From Epiperipatus broadwayi (Eukaryota; Onychophora; Udeonychophora; Euonychophora; Peripatidae): DNA of 64,000 nucleotides. The stretch covers positions 186,001 to 250,000 of the forward strand of contig JAQFVV010000444.1 of NCBI GenBank assembly GCA_028023455.1, read 5' to 3'. The notes beneath the pieces are model-generated. The model had not been told where the DNA came from. It searched no databases and saw only the letters and a list, made by a program, of their open reading frames with translations. Positions 1-12,508 of this stretch are shown in pieces (position 1 is the first letter of the stretch; each line of letters opens with the position of its first letter). Position numbers and translations under genes: made by a program.

Positions 1-3000
1 AACTTTACCTTAGTTTTAATAGCATAGAATTAGAATATCAAATATTTTGTTCTATTAATGTTTTGAATAGGAGTCCAATGATAACTAACCTTTCATTCTA
101 ATAACTTTTTGAATAAGTAAATTTATCCAATGATGACAAACATCATTGTTGTAGATAAGAACTCTTTTAAAAATTTATTTTAATATTTTTAAAATGTCAA
201 ATATTAACTTTTAAAATGTATATTACTTGAAATCTTACATTTGTAATAAACAATTAAAATTTCCAATATATTATAAAAAAGATTTAATTATAAAAAGAAA
301 ATGCTCAAATATAAAGTAATATTTAATGAAAGACTCATTAGGTCCCATTTAAAATAGACAGGAGTTTTCCACTAAATCAATGTTCTTTAGTTTCTGAAAA
401 AAAAAAATATTTTTTTTCATAGTTTAAAAAGCTTTTAAAATAAAACTGTTTTATAGTTTTAGCCAGAATTGTTCTATTATTCTATTTTGTTGCTAACTAA
501 AAATAATTCTCCTCTTGGTTATTTGAACTAATCACACATGCACATTTTTTAATATTTTATATTATTTTATAATATGAATGTTTAACAATAGCATGTTTCC
601 CTTAAACAGTTAATTTATTTTTAAAGATTGTTTAACCAAGGTATATTAAAATTTAAATCATTATTTTCTTCTTGTAATAATATAAACAATTAGAGATTTA
701 CAATAGAATTGTTTAAACTTGTGTTTACATGTACAGAATTTTCAACTATTCTCACACACAGATAAAGAAAATTTATATTATTTGTTATTTCAGTATTAAA
801 AATATGGGCTATAGGTTAGAAACCTTATTATGGGGAGAGATTGATTGCATGATTGATCTTAATTCACTCTTAAGCACAATTTTTCTTTTTACATATTTAC
901 AATTAAGTTCCAGCTATAAGAATGCCTGTATTTCAAATATTACACACTATACCTGTATTCTTCCCATCTCTCTTCCATGTATTTAAACAGATACTGCCCT
1001 ACACATGAGTAGTCAGAGTGACTTGAGGTCAACATGGGCATTACAACAATATTGGCATCAGCATGGGATTTGGCAGATTTTTAATGGTATGGATGGCTGA
1101 AGAGTTGGAGGTTGGAGTAGATTGAAGCTTGTCCATTAAAGTAAGAAGATTTGCTATTTTAATATAAACTGAGCACTGATTATATTTATGTGTGAGAGAG
1201 ATGATAATCTAGACCAACTGATGAGTGCTGGTTCAGCACCCTCCACCTTCAGCTACCAACTGCTGCCTTGGTTGGTGACTTTACAGCCTCCTAGGAATAA
1301 GAGCCATGATTTATTTTTGTCTGTCTTAATTGTATATACCTATTGGGAAAATATTTATTATTTACACAAAAATTCATTCTGTCTTATCAAGTATATATTT
1401 TTGTCATTGCACAAACATGGATGGGCTGCTCACCAACATGCATTAGCCACCATGGTGAGTTACTTCTGAGTTTAAGATTAAAAACACCATGGTCTTGCTT
1501 TTTAGTTTTTAGTTGTGTGCATATATATATATATATAATACTAATTACATTAAAATATGAAAATATTCTTTTGTATTAAAGTGTTTAGTTTTTTAAAAAA
1601 AGCTTAACAAAACTATATTGTAAACTAACTTTACTTAAATCAAGGCTACAATTGAAACCAAGAAAATTGCATGATTACTTAAAACATATTGAAGTATTAA
1701 TAACAAATTTTAAATTTGATATTGTCATTTACTTAAAATATTATTATAGTGTATCACTTGAGATTTAAGAAAAATATACAAAAGTTTAAGAAGTTATAGT
1801 GAATTTAAATCTATTAAACCTTGATTTTAAAATGTTATTATAACTTTAAATTGGATTCCCAAAAATTTGTATACTGCCCTCCTGTAATCATTACTTAATG
1901 CATATTAAAGTTTTAAAAATGAATTGAAATTTGACATCAAAGTATTTAAACTTTTCCTACCCATTGGTCCAGATCTAAGAAACTATGGCACTTACCTAAA
2001 ATATTATAATTCATGTTGCTTTGCCTGATTTTTCTTTTTGAACCAATCATGATGAATTTAAGTCTGTACTAAACTTTACCTTTAAAATATATTCGAGCTT
2101 AAATAATAAGTATGATTACAATAGTTTACAAACAAGCATACAAACAAAAAAGTAGATTTGTAAGTAAAATAAAAGCATTTAATAATAATAAAATATGATT
2201 ACAATAGTTTACAAATATACAAACAAATACATGTATTGTAACTTAAATAAAAGCATTTAATAATAATAATATTTCTGTCTTGCAAATATATAAAAAAGTA
2301 ATAAATTGAAATATATAATCAGAACAATAAAATTTTATTATTGTCAAGAAAAATCTGTTTTTAACAAATATTTTTTATTTGAACTCAATTTTTAAAATCT
2401 AAAAAAATTAAATCATAAAGCAATGAAATTATTTTTTGAAATTACTAACAATTATTAGATTATCACAAAAATCTTTTCTAAAATAATAATAGATGTATTC
2501 CATCTTCAGCCAATTATAATTCATTGTTCAACATTATTAAAATTCTCTTAACTTGTATTTCAACTCAAATTATTTTCTAATAAAATCTGAGTTTAATCAT
2601 AAATATCTCTGCCCTAAAATAAATATCTGCAAAATATGTTGGAAACATTATTATAAATATACCATGAAAAAAATTTTTTTTCTCTTTGAATTGATACAAA
2701 AAATGACATACAGATCTCACACAAGAATTCTCAGGGTCTGAGTTCAAAGAATGTAATAATTAGTGCTGTTGTAAGATCCTTTGTATTAGATTTATTGTAT
2801 AATATTGACATCTTCAGATTTTTTAAAACTATTAAATCAATACAATGTAATGGAAATCACCCTTTTAACAATTGATAATAATCAAGTTAACAATAAAATG
2901 GAAAATACAATCTTTGCAAATTAATTTTAGTCTAGAAGAATTTAAAGTTAAACTAATTGGTGACCATGTACATAGTAGACTGACTAACACAACTTATTTT

Positions 3001-3217
3001 TAATTGACAAATCTATAATAACCACAAATAATGATCAAATAGAATATACATAAAAACATTCTCTATGCATATTCAATTATATTTTCTGACTGCTACCTCT
3101 TCCATCTAATACTATTATTAAATTAACAAAATAAATAATCAGCTTGGATTTCAGATGAGAAATGTCAAACAAAATTATTAACAACAACAACTTTAATTAA
3201 CAAATTGAGTTATATGA
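1..3217. other. AT-rich intergenic DNA, no gene recognised
   Basis: No element or gene is recognised here. The stretch is A/T runs and short poly-A/T tracts. A slightly more GC-rich patch at about 1000-1460 contains short open frames, but none has a recognisable domain, and the patch shows neither codon-like periodicity nor clear splice signals. It could be unique sequence or an old unrecognised repeat. Confidence 0.6.
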
Positions 3218-3356
<139 letters not shown>

Positions 3357-6300
3357 TGTATCTACATATTTACACTAAAAATTATATTGCTGTGCATGCA
3401 TGAGAGGCAGAATCTTTGTGCCTTTATAATAGTTCATTGAGAAAATCTAATAGAAAGTTCAGTAAATTACCTTGATATTTTTGTGAGCTCATGTATATTC
3501 CTGTCTCCATAAATGTGAATATATGACTTATCAAATCATTAATTTTAAGTGTCCACTGGCAAAAATAACATGTAACTTCTTTTGATTTAATTCAGGGTAG
3601 TTTCTGTATGAGGATTTTATTGTAGTTCTTCTATGACCATTGAAATAAGTAAATTTATAATCTAATTATAAATGTATATTTTTCATTTATAGTATATTAG
3701 ACACATTCCTTATATTGAAAGTGTCATGGATTTTTTTAGCTTTAATTCTAAACAGTAGTTGATAAAACAGCAGGATCAAAATTGATTTTAAGGCATTTCT
3801 TTGCTTACAACTTCATATTCAGCTACAATGCTGGAGAATCAGGGAAAGCATTATGAAAATTTTTCTACTCATAAAATGCATAATATTTCCTTAAATAACC
3901 ATTACCATTTTTACTGTCTTCTATTCAGTAAGTGATACAATGAAGAAGTAACAATAATTTCCTTTCTTTCTTGGGAAAGCAGGCAAAATATGTGTTTTTA
4001 TCCACCAACCATTTGTGATTGGTTTCTACAGCAACATTATTTTAAAATAACAATTCTTTATTTCAAAATAAAAATAATACATGTTACTTTTAACAATGAT
4101 TATTATCGTTTTCAAAACATTTTAAAATGTATTTACACATTATTTTTAATATTATGTAATACATAATAGAGAAAAATATTCACATTAAAGCAACTCTTGT
4201 AAACTCAGACATGAGGGTTACAATATATTTTAGTTCCATTTTGTGTCATCACATACATACAAAACTAACAAATTAGCACTATAAATAATCATAAGAAAGT
4301 GAAAATAAGCTGAACATGACTGCGACATTACTAGAAAGCATTAAAACACATCTTGGGGTAAGCTCATTAATGTTATCTGGTGATTTGGCATAAAAAAACA
4401 ATAACTTCATTTTTATAAATTGAAAATTTTATGTTATACATACAATTAAATCTTTTAAAGAAATTTTTACTAAAAGAGTAGAATATATACTGTAGGTTAC
4501 TTATCACTGTAGTTTCAGTTCTGGAAGAAAATCTTAAAGGTTTTTATACTCAATCATGCTTTCTGATTTAAGCAAATAAAATAGTAGCAGCATTATGTCT
4601 GAGAAATTTGGTATTTTGCTTTTAAATTAGAATAATATATAAAGAAGGCAATTCCCTATATTTTTTATACTTGAATGAGCTAGACAAACTAACCTACGCA
4701 AATGCTTATTAACTGAACAAAAGACTTCTCTCTCTTAAATAAATTTTAGTTAAGCTTTTACACTAATTGACTTAGTTAAATGTTTAAAAAGCTTTATTAA
4801 CTATTTTAGACATATAATAAAAGAAAGCAAAGCAATAGATATATATATATATATATATTAATTATTTCAAATTTTAACATGAAAAAACTTTAGATCTTAT
4901 CTTGAAAACAAAGAAAACTTCTGTGTTACTAATCTGCAATAGATTATGGGATTGCTCTATATAACAGAAGATTTATTAAAAATTTTAATTTTTGTTTTGG
5001 AATGTTTTATTTTAACTCATGGAATTATTATGCTTTGTCTTTAACTCTCTCTTTAGTGTCTACTTTAGTGGTATTTTTGTGGTTTGCATTCATTTGACAG
5101 GAAAAACAAAAGTAAAATAATATTGATTTATTAATTTAAAAAATCTCAATACATTACTACTGTAAAGTATTGTAATGAGAAATCTATTTAAAATGAGTTT
5201 ATAACCATCCTACAACATTACTGATTGGTAGATTCTAGTTCTCTCTGCATAAGAGAGCTTGCAAGAGCTTTTCAATCTATTTATTCTTTTGTTAGTTTTG
5301 AAATTGAAAATGTACTTTCTGTACTTTTATATATTTTATTTGCTGACACAGTGAAGCTAAAATGAGAATTATAATACTAAGGTTTAGTGCTTTTCTGCAA
5401 TTTCTATATCCTCACAATCATTTTAGTTTGAATTTTTATTGCATATCAGCACATATAAATATATTACTATTCATTTAAGGGAAGTTTACATATCTATTAT
5501 TATTTCTGTAGTTTGTTTACATATTTATTATTATTTTTTGAAAATATTTGGATAATATTTAGTTTTGAGAAGAATAACATAATTAGATTCAGATTTTATT
5601 CACAAATATTTTCTTTTAGAAAAAGACAAGTAAAGAGAAATCAATAATGTGTGATCATAACTTACAATTACGTCAATTATAATGCATTGATATTATCATT
5701 TTTAAAAAAATTATAAAACAAATTTTAAATAAAATTTCAGTAGCTTTAAATAATGTGAATAATATTTTTTCAGGTTTTAGAAACTGAGTACAAACAAATC
5801 TATTTTTTTAATTAAATATTTTTATCAGTGATATAATAAATGACCAATAAAAGAAGTTATTTTATTATACTTATTACATATTTCAATTTAATTTTAAACA
5901 TAACCTTTACACATGCACTGTAATGTTATACTGAATCAATTTATCTTTTTGTTGAGTGTTTCTAAAATTCTCAATCCAAGGAATAAAATAGAGACTTTTA
6001 TATTTTCAAAGTTTCTATGTTGTGCCTTGAATGGAAAGTTTCCTCACATTCAACAAAAACAAGGTTGATTCAATATAACATTACATCACATGTGTAAAGG
6101 AATCATTACCTTCTGTTTAAAATTAGTTTGAAACTGCATTAGTAAATCTATTAGTCAATTACATATTTCAGTTTAATATTTTTTTATATTTTAAAAGTTG
6201 AAATAATATTTTTAAGAATAACTTTTGTTTGCTAATATATATTTTTAACAAATAATTCAAATTTTCTGAAAATGTAATAAAAAAATAAAGATAAATTTGA

Positions 6301-7225
6301 TAAAATAAAAGTTAGAAATTTAATTCTATTAATCGGTAGAGATTCTTAAAAAATATTAATGGCTAAAGAATTAAAACATTTCCAGGTGTCATTTAATTAA
6401 AATAAAATCTATGATTTAAAATGTCTATACAAATTCCATAGTTTTTATTTTTAACTTTATTAACATATTCCTTAACAATCACTACAAAATCATTTTTTTT
6501 GAGATGTTTAAAGCATGACAATGGTATTGTTATAATTTTTGCTTTTTTCACTATTTAGTGGTTATCTCTAAAATTAGTTTGATGATTTACATTTTTTGCG
6601 TAGAAATCATTAATTAAAATTATTAGTTTAAAAAAAATTGAAGATATTAGTAGTGTATTGATGTATACACTTTTCCACATAAAACAAAGTCCAACAATGT
6701 TTGATTGTTTGTATCATAATATAAAGAAACCAATAATATCGACCCCAAGACAATTGTGAGTGTGTTTTGTAAAAAAAAAAAAAGTTGTAATTTTCAGTAT
6801 TTTTTTTACATATTTAAGCTTATTTATGCAACATATTTATTTTAAAGCAAAACAATATTTGATTACAGTTACATTTTATATAAAAATGTTTGTTTTTAAG
6901 AAAATAAGTTATAAAAACATATAATAAAAGAGGAAGTTGGTTTTACTGGATAACAAGAGATGCTTTCATAAATGCTAGTGAAAAAGTTTTTTGTAAAATT
7001 TATATAATAAGAAGTGTAGTTTTTAAAAGAAATAAAATATATTTTAAAAGTAAAAACTACACTTAAAATTTGTTTTTATTTTAAAAATGGAAGTCAGTTA
7101 AAAATACATTTTGTTCAATGATTTTTTTTTATATAAATAATCAAGGTTACAAGCCAGTAAAAAAGAATCATCAGTTATATATTTACTTTGAGACTGTATT
7201 TTTCTATTGTGAAAAGTCAAATATT
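3357..7225. other. AT-rich intergenic DNA, no gene recognised
   Basis: No gene or classified repeat is seen. It contains a short AT dinucleotide run near 4837-4858 and many poly-A/T tracts. It may hold old, unrecognisable repeats. Confidence 0.6.
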
Positions 7226-7440
7226 AAAAAATTATTGTTTTTCTGAAGATTTGTGATGATGATGTTCTAGTTGTATTTTTATATTAAACTATTTTCATCA
7301 TCTAATATGTGTGTTGGATGTCTTTAGAAAAATTTAATTTTATTTAAATATTCCAAATACATTCAACTGTTAGTAATATCACAGCAAACAGGTTAGTATA
7401 TGTACTAACTGTTAATAATATAAACAGGTTAGTATATGCA

Positions 7441-7479
7441 CAATGTTTTGAGAGGTATTATTCTCCCCTCTTCTTCAGG
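7441..7479 (-). ncRNA. Hammerhead-like module in repeat R copy 1 (relic)
   Basis: Read on the minus strand: CTGAAGA, an AGAGG/CCTCT hairpin, then C-AAAAC. This matches the order of a hammerhead core (CUGAUGA, stem II, GAAA) with CUGAAGA for CUGAUGA and AAAA for GAAA. The G-to-A change sits at a former CpG. The sister copy at 36893-36931 keeps GAAAC but has lost stem II pairs. No convincing stem III is seen, so self-cleavage is not claimed. Confidence 0.35.
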
Positions 7480-7484
7480 TATTG

Positions 7485-7590
7485 CTGGCCTGACCAATGA
7501 CAGTACTAGCATGGGATACGAACCTGGGTCCTTAGATGCTTGATTATTGAATTTTAAGGTAACACTCTAACCAACTGAGTCATCATTATG
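7485..7590 (-). repeat. tRNA-derived SINE head (box A and box B)
   Basis: Minus-strand reading shows a D-arm/box A-like TGACTCAGTTGGTTAGAG and, about 45 nt on, a T-arm/box B-like CCAGGTTCGTATCC, the spacing of an RNA polymerase III internal promoter. The intervening anticodon arm is not tRNA-like enough to call a tRNA gene. The same module occurs in the copy near 36940-37040 (TGGCTCAATTGG ... GGTTCCAAT). It is best read as the tRNA-derived head of a retroposed repeat. Confidence 0.65.
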
Positions 7591-7817
7591 ATTATATTTT
7601 TATTTATATGTTAGAATATTTCATGGTCTAATATTAAGTATTCAATGTCTTTAGAAAAATTTAACTACATTTTAACTGTTAGTAATACCACACAGATTAG
7701 TATATACATGATGTATTATAAGAAAGTTAATTGATTTTTTATTTTAGCTAGCTTTAGACAATTGTTTATAATGTCTAAAGTTTGATATAATATTGGATCC
7801 ATATCAAATACTTAGGG

Positions 7818-8137
7818 TTTTCTTGAAGATTTGTGATAACGATATTTTAGTTTCATTTATATGTTGGACTATTTTCATCATTTAATCTTTAGACAAAATT
7901 TAACTTTATTTAAATTTTCCAATTACATTCAACTGTTAGTAATAGCACACAGGTTAATATATACACCAGCATTGTGTATATAATAACATGTATGCTATTA
8001 TTAACAGTTGAATGTAATTGATAAATTTAAATAAAGTCAACTTTTTCTAAAGACATTCAATAACTAATATTAGATAATGGAATTAGCTCATCATGTAAAT
8101 AAAACTAAAATACCATCATCACAAACCTTCAGAAAAA
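7818..8137. repeat. Inverted pair of repeat R fragments (hairpin)
   Basis: The left arm (7818-7955, plus orientation) contains ACATTCAACTGTTAGTAATA; the right arm (7984-8137) is its diverged reverse complement, ending in CCTTCAGAAAAAC. The spacer is about 28 bp. The two copies of the R family are tail-to-tail and could fold into an imperfect hairpin of about 140 bp. A further fragment at 7620-7712 is in plus orientation. Confidence 0.7.
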
Positions 8138-9536
8138 CATTATGAATAAAGATTTAATTGTAAAAATAAAATGTTGCAAATATGACCAAAGTTCTTATTA
8201 GATTCTTTCAAAAATGAGAGGGAGGTATTGTTAGAGAATGAGATAAGTAAAAGAAGAAAAATATAAATGTAGTTTCATTTATTTAGTTTATTTGGGGGGG
8301 GGGGTTAAAATTGTATGCTTAAAAATGATTTAAACAAAATGAGATTTTATTGCTTACAAAGTTAAAAATAAATTAAATTTTATTTGTTAAAATAGTGCAG
8401 CCATAGATTATGCTATTTCAATATACATGATTTTAATTACTTGATGCCCCCCCTCCCCAATGTAAACAAAAAAGCAATAAAAACATCAAAAGTTAAAAAT
8501 GTAATACATTTTACAATACATGAGCTGCAATTTTTCCATATTTAAATATCTTGTATGATCACATTAAAAAAAAAATTGTAAATTAATTTTACAATACACC
8601 AGCAGCTGTTTTTCTGACATGGAAAAGCACATACCATTTATTTTTTATTTATTGTTCTTTCTGAGTTTGATGTGCAATATTTCACATAATAAAATGATTT
8701 TTAAGCTTAATACTAAAAGTTATCAGAATTTAAAGACATATTTAAAGTTTGGTACTGACTTAAAAATATCAAAATAATTAGAGAAATCATAATTTTCTAT
8801 AAAAAATGACTGAAATAAAAGAATTTTGCCTAGGATTTACTTAAATGTGATGAAAGTAGACATTTCATTATTTATTTTATTTTACAGTAAAAATATGTTC
8901 AGTATTTTTTTTTATTCTTATTTTTTTAGTGAATGGGAGAATGAGCACACCCTAAATGAATTATATGTAAATATGTTCCCTGAATTTATTATTAATAAAA
9001 CTATATTATTATTACTATTATTTAAAACTTTTATTCACATTATAATTTTAATTTACGTGTGCTTACTATACTTATAAAAAAATTCTGTTATAAAGCAGGT
9101 GTTGAAAAGTTCTGCATACTTGCAGTTCACTAAACAATTCATATTGTAATGAATATTTATCAACAAATGTGAGCTATTATATGTGATGTTGTATGGGGAG
9201 GGGGAGCTAGGACAAAATATAGTGGTTATCATGGCTCCACTCTATACCAATATTTTATTGTGCTTTTGGCTATATAAACTATGTTTAAGCCTCTTAACTC
9301 ATTAGAAATGTTTAGATACAGCTAAATCAATGTTGACCTCTTTTTTTCTAAACAGTTCTTTTTATCCTATCTTCTGGTGTATTTTTTATTTATACCAAAC
9401 AATCTTTCTTTTACCCTATAAAGTATAAACTTTAATATATATATATGCACAAATGCACATTCATATGTAATCACAGGAATGACAAACTTTTCACATGCTC
9501 CTTCACATCAGTGTATTTTTTCTATTATTAAATATC
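8138..9536. other. AT-rich intergenic DNA, no gene recognised
   Basis: Nothing recognisable. It includes a G run at about 8294-8304, a C-rich stretch near 8446-8457 and two similar 'TTTTACAATACA' blocks near 8510 and 8590. The 83-codon open frame starting at 8826 is isoleucine/leucine/phenylalanine-rich and has the look of chance AT-rich sequence. Confidence 0.55.
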
Positions 9537-9825
9537 ACTTTGAAAATGCAGAATGAACTTATTTGCATTTTCTTTTCTAGTTTTTATAAGACTAGGAGAT
9601 TGATAATTTATATTAATCAGGATAAACGTCCAATTGGATTTAGATGTTTAAAAAGTATACTTTCAATGTAGGTAGTCAAATTATTTGATATATTAAATTA
9701 GGCTTTGTTAATACCCAAATATGTTTACAAATTTGTCTTGATTAATATTATTTTGTCAGATTTGTTATTCTATAAAAACTAGAAAAGCAAATGTAAATGG
9801 CATCATTTTGCATTTTCAAAATGAA
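9537..9825. repeat. Imperfect inverted repeat, arms about 60-100 bp
   Basis: The left arm begins ACTTTGAAAATGCAGAATGA and includes TTTTCTAGTTTTTATA. The right arm (about 9722-9825) is the reverse complement, with similarity continuing weakly inward. A single diverged copy of the arm lies at 37208-37265, so the arm belongs to an interspersed family rather than being a one-off hairpin. Confidence 0.6.
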
Positions 9826-10384
9826 GACTGAAAATAGAGGGCAGCACATTGGAATATAAAGGCCATGCTAAAAGATAAGTTGAAATTGTTAGTTTTCTAT
9901 GTGATTAAACATCTGAGATCATCGATACAAAGATTGTTTGTCTGTTGTAGGAAAGTGAAAAAAAATTGTGATTACGAGAAATAGATATAATTGAATTTGG
10001 AATGATCAAAAAAATATAGAAGTTAAAAAAAAAAAAAATTGCTGAATGTGTGTTAATGTAAGGATATTTTATAACTAAGTTGTATGTATGATTAGTTGAT
10101 TTTTTTAAGAAGTTTGCTGCTACAAAAATTTTTTTATTATTTAATTTAAGAAAGGAAGTAATTTATTTGAGGAAAAATATAACGTTTTGGAGGCTTACAG
10201 TTGGAAAACTTGTGGTTATTGATTGGATCACTATTGGAAGAAAGTAAAGTTTTTATCCTTCTGTGAAAAGGGGTTTGAAGAGAAGGATAGTAAGTATAAA
10301 GTCAAATATAAAGTAGGTGACTTAGAAAATAAGAAATATGGATTGCATTTGTATTCCACAATGCATATATAATGGTCAGAAAGA

Positions 10385-10520
10385 AATTAGCATACTGTGG
10401 TAGAGTATACTATATGTGATGAGGTTTTTTTTACTTGAAATGTTTAAATAAGACTAGAAAGGATGTATCAGGTTTATTGTTATGTAGACAGTGTGTGAAT
10501 GTGATAAAAGAGGTGAAAAC
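10385..10520 (+). pseudogene. LINE ORF1 N-terminal PHD-like zinc finger, broken
   Basis: Conceptual reading across two frames gives 'LAYCGRVYY' then 'FYLKCLNKTRKDVSGLLLCR' followed by QCV. The Cys spacing (C ... C ... LKCL ... LLLC-x2-C) and the aromatic before LKC resemble the second half of a PHD finger. Two stops and a frameshift near 10420 interrupt it. PHD-like fingers are known in ORF1 of some CR1 elements. The family call depends on this position upstream of the coiled coil and is tentative. Confidence 0.4.
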
Positions 10521-10562
10521 ATGCTTTCTAAGTATAGATGATTTAAGAAGAAAGTCAGGAAA

Positions 10563-10874
10563 ATGGAGCAAAATATAATTGAGGAAGATAGGATAGAGTA
10601 TGAATATAGTGGAGTATTAGAAGATATGGGCATAAAAATTAGTAGTGAAATGGAGATGGTTAGCCAAAGAATAAGTAAGATAGAGGAAGAGGTAAAGAAT
10701 GTAGAAGCAAAATTAAAATCTTTAGAGATGAAGTGTGAGCAGACAAAAAAATTATTGAGTAGTAATGATAAGGAAGAAGTAGATAAAGAAGTCCAGAAGG
10801 CGATAGAGAATGTTATGGATGAAGCAGACAAAGTAGATTATGAGACAGTATTGATAGGAGATTTCATTAATTAG
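10563..10874 (+). pseudogene. LINE ORF1 coiled coil and start of esterase domain
   Basis: The open frame of 103 codons starts at a Met and is rich in Glu/Lys/Ile/Val heptads (for example EMVSQRISKIEEEVKNVEAK), a clear coiled coil at about residues 25-80. It ends with TVLIGDFIN, which matches the first block (GDS) of SGNH hydrolases with Ser replaced by Phe. The reading then stops and the esterase continues in another frame at 10921. In CR1-type ORF1 proteins the coiled coil mediates multimerisation on the RNA. Here it is part of a truncated relic. Confidence 0.65.
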
Positions 10875-10920
10875 AAAATGTGGAGATATAATTGCAAGGG
10901 AAAATAGAAACAGATATGTA

Positions 10921-11305
10921 AGACTATGTTTGCCTGGAGCTCGAATTAGGGATATTAGGGATAAAATAAAGAAGCAAGGGAGTAGAGATGTGTATATTGT
11001 GGTAAGGACAAATAATTTGTCACAACCATCAGAGATAGTAATCGATGAGGACAGAATTGATTAGGAATTTGAGTAAGATTAAAGGAAGAGTAGGATATAG
11101 TTGGATTATTACCAAGATTTGACAAGTGATATATGTTATATAGGGCATGTTCTATAAATGAGAGATTGAAATAATTGTGTGAGAGAAATGATGTCATGTT
11201 TATGGATGTGTGTGATTTTTTTATTGGAAAGAGGGAGTTATATAGTAAAGATGATGAAGTTTTAGGGAGTTTGATTTATAAAGAATATAGTTTGAGAAAC
11301 TTATA
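10921..11305 (+). pseudogene. LINE ORF1 esterase-like (SGNH) segment, broken
   Basis: From 10921 the frame reads RLCLPGARIRDIRDKIKKQG and then DVYIVVRTNNLSQPSEIV, matching the LPGA and GTNN blocks of SGNH-type esterase domains (Gly of GTNN replaced by Arg). A later stretch (about 11203-11300) reads FFIGKRELYSKDDEVLGSLI, corresponding to the C-terminal 'LYSKDGVHL' block with its catalytic region altered. Stops near 11060 and several frameshifts separate the blocks. Confidence 0.55.
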
Positions 11306-11515
11306 AAGGGGAGTGATTTGAATGGCAGTGTTATGAGAAAAAAGAATGTACATAATGTAAGTAATAATCAAAGAGAAGCTGATTTAGATATAAATGTAAA
11401 TGTGGAGAGAGAATGGGTCTATAAAATTAATGGTAAACAAATTATTAATAAATGTAATGGAAAAGAAAGAGTCAAAAGAATTTATAAAAGAGTAGTTAGG
11501 AAATAAGAATTTATT

Positions 11516-12175
11516 AAAATTAGGTATTTGAATATGCAAGGTGGTAGGAAACTAGAAAAGTGGCTGGAATTAAACAAAACAATTAAAAATAAAGAGCTTG
11601 AGGTATTAACAGTAGTGGAAACACATTAAGAGAAGAAGAAGATATTCTGGAAGACTTGGTATGGTAGGGTATAAATAGAAAAGTAAAAAAAGGGGTGGTG
11701 ATATAGGAGTTATGTCAAAAATATCTAAATACTGTTAAATGACAAGAACATTTGTGATTTGAGATAAGGTTAGGAAGACAAGAATGGATAGTAGCTATAG
11801 TGTATATAGCCACTGGAGATAGTCAACTATAATGGAGTGGAACAGTGGCATATATGAATGCTTAGTTGAGGATATACAGAGTTTCAAAGAAAAGGGGAAG
11901 AGAATAATGGTTATAGGGGATACGAATGGGCATATTGAAGAAATTGATGATGTAAGTAATAAGAATGGACAGCTTTTGAAGAGTTTTTGTCAGAGAATGA
12001 ATTTAACTATTGGAAATTTATTGAATATTTAAGAGGAACAATACACATGGTCTAGAAGAATATATTCCATACAATAGATTCTGTATTAGTAGAGAAAGAG
12101 GTAATGAATAAAGTATGGAAAATTAAGATGTTTGATAATTAAGAGAGTACATAATAGTGATCATAACTTTTTTAT
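11516..12175 (+). pseudogene. LINE APE-type endonuclease domain, broken
   Basis: The start reads KIRYLNMQGGRKLEKW and ends 'LTVVETH', matching the first APE blocks (N in NMQGG, E in ETH). After several stops an open frame at 11832-12032 gives GKRIMVIGDTNGHIEEID, NGQLLKSFC and NLTIGN; compare the usual GDFNAHIG, with Phe replaced by Thr. Near 12150 a SDHNFFIIEM stretch corresponds to the terminal SDH block with the catalytic His. The domain normally nicks the target for target-primed reverse transcription. Stop codons make this copy non-functional. Confidence 0.75.
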
Positions 12176-12508
12176 AATAGAAATGGTTAGTAATGTGATG
12201 AAAAATAGATGTGGCTGGAGAGTGAATGATGATAATAAGTTAAAAGACTATAGAATAAAAGTTGAAGAAACCATGGAAGAGTTCATTGGAGATGAGTATA
12301 AGAATTGATGTGGTGAAATAGAAAAAGTGGCAAATAGGGTTTAAGGTGAGAATATTCAGAAGAATAAAAGTAATAGATAAGTGAGAGTTAGTAAAAGTGT
12401 AAAAGAGAGGAGAAAAAGCATGTAGAGAATATAAGTGTGCTATTAAGAACAAAGAAAGTGAAAAAGATGTTAATGTTAAATGGGAAAAGTACTTAGAAAA
12501 AAAAGAAG

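Larger units (their letters stand above)
7226..7605 (+). repeat. Interspersed repeat family R, copy 1 (with tRNA-like module)
   Basis: The stretch from TTTTTCTGAAGATTTGTGATG through the 'TCAACTGTTAGTAATATCAC' block to a tRNA-like end recurs almost colinearly at 35545-35619 plus 36720-37040, where it is split by a Penelope insertion. Partial copies follow at 7620-7712, 7818-7955 and, inverted, 7984-8137. A diverged copy ends near 54250. Its right third holds a tRNA-like segment read on the minus strand and a CTGAAGA-hairpin-AAAAC module. The family has no coding capacity and looks like a SINE or other non-autonomous retroelement. Confidence 0.75.

Noticed and set aside
10454-10831. Serine/phenylalanine-rich 125-codon frame on the minus strand
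   Set aside because: It is the antisense shadow of the purine-rich LINE ORF1, which has a recognisable coiled coil on the plus strand.
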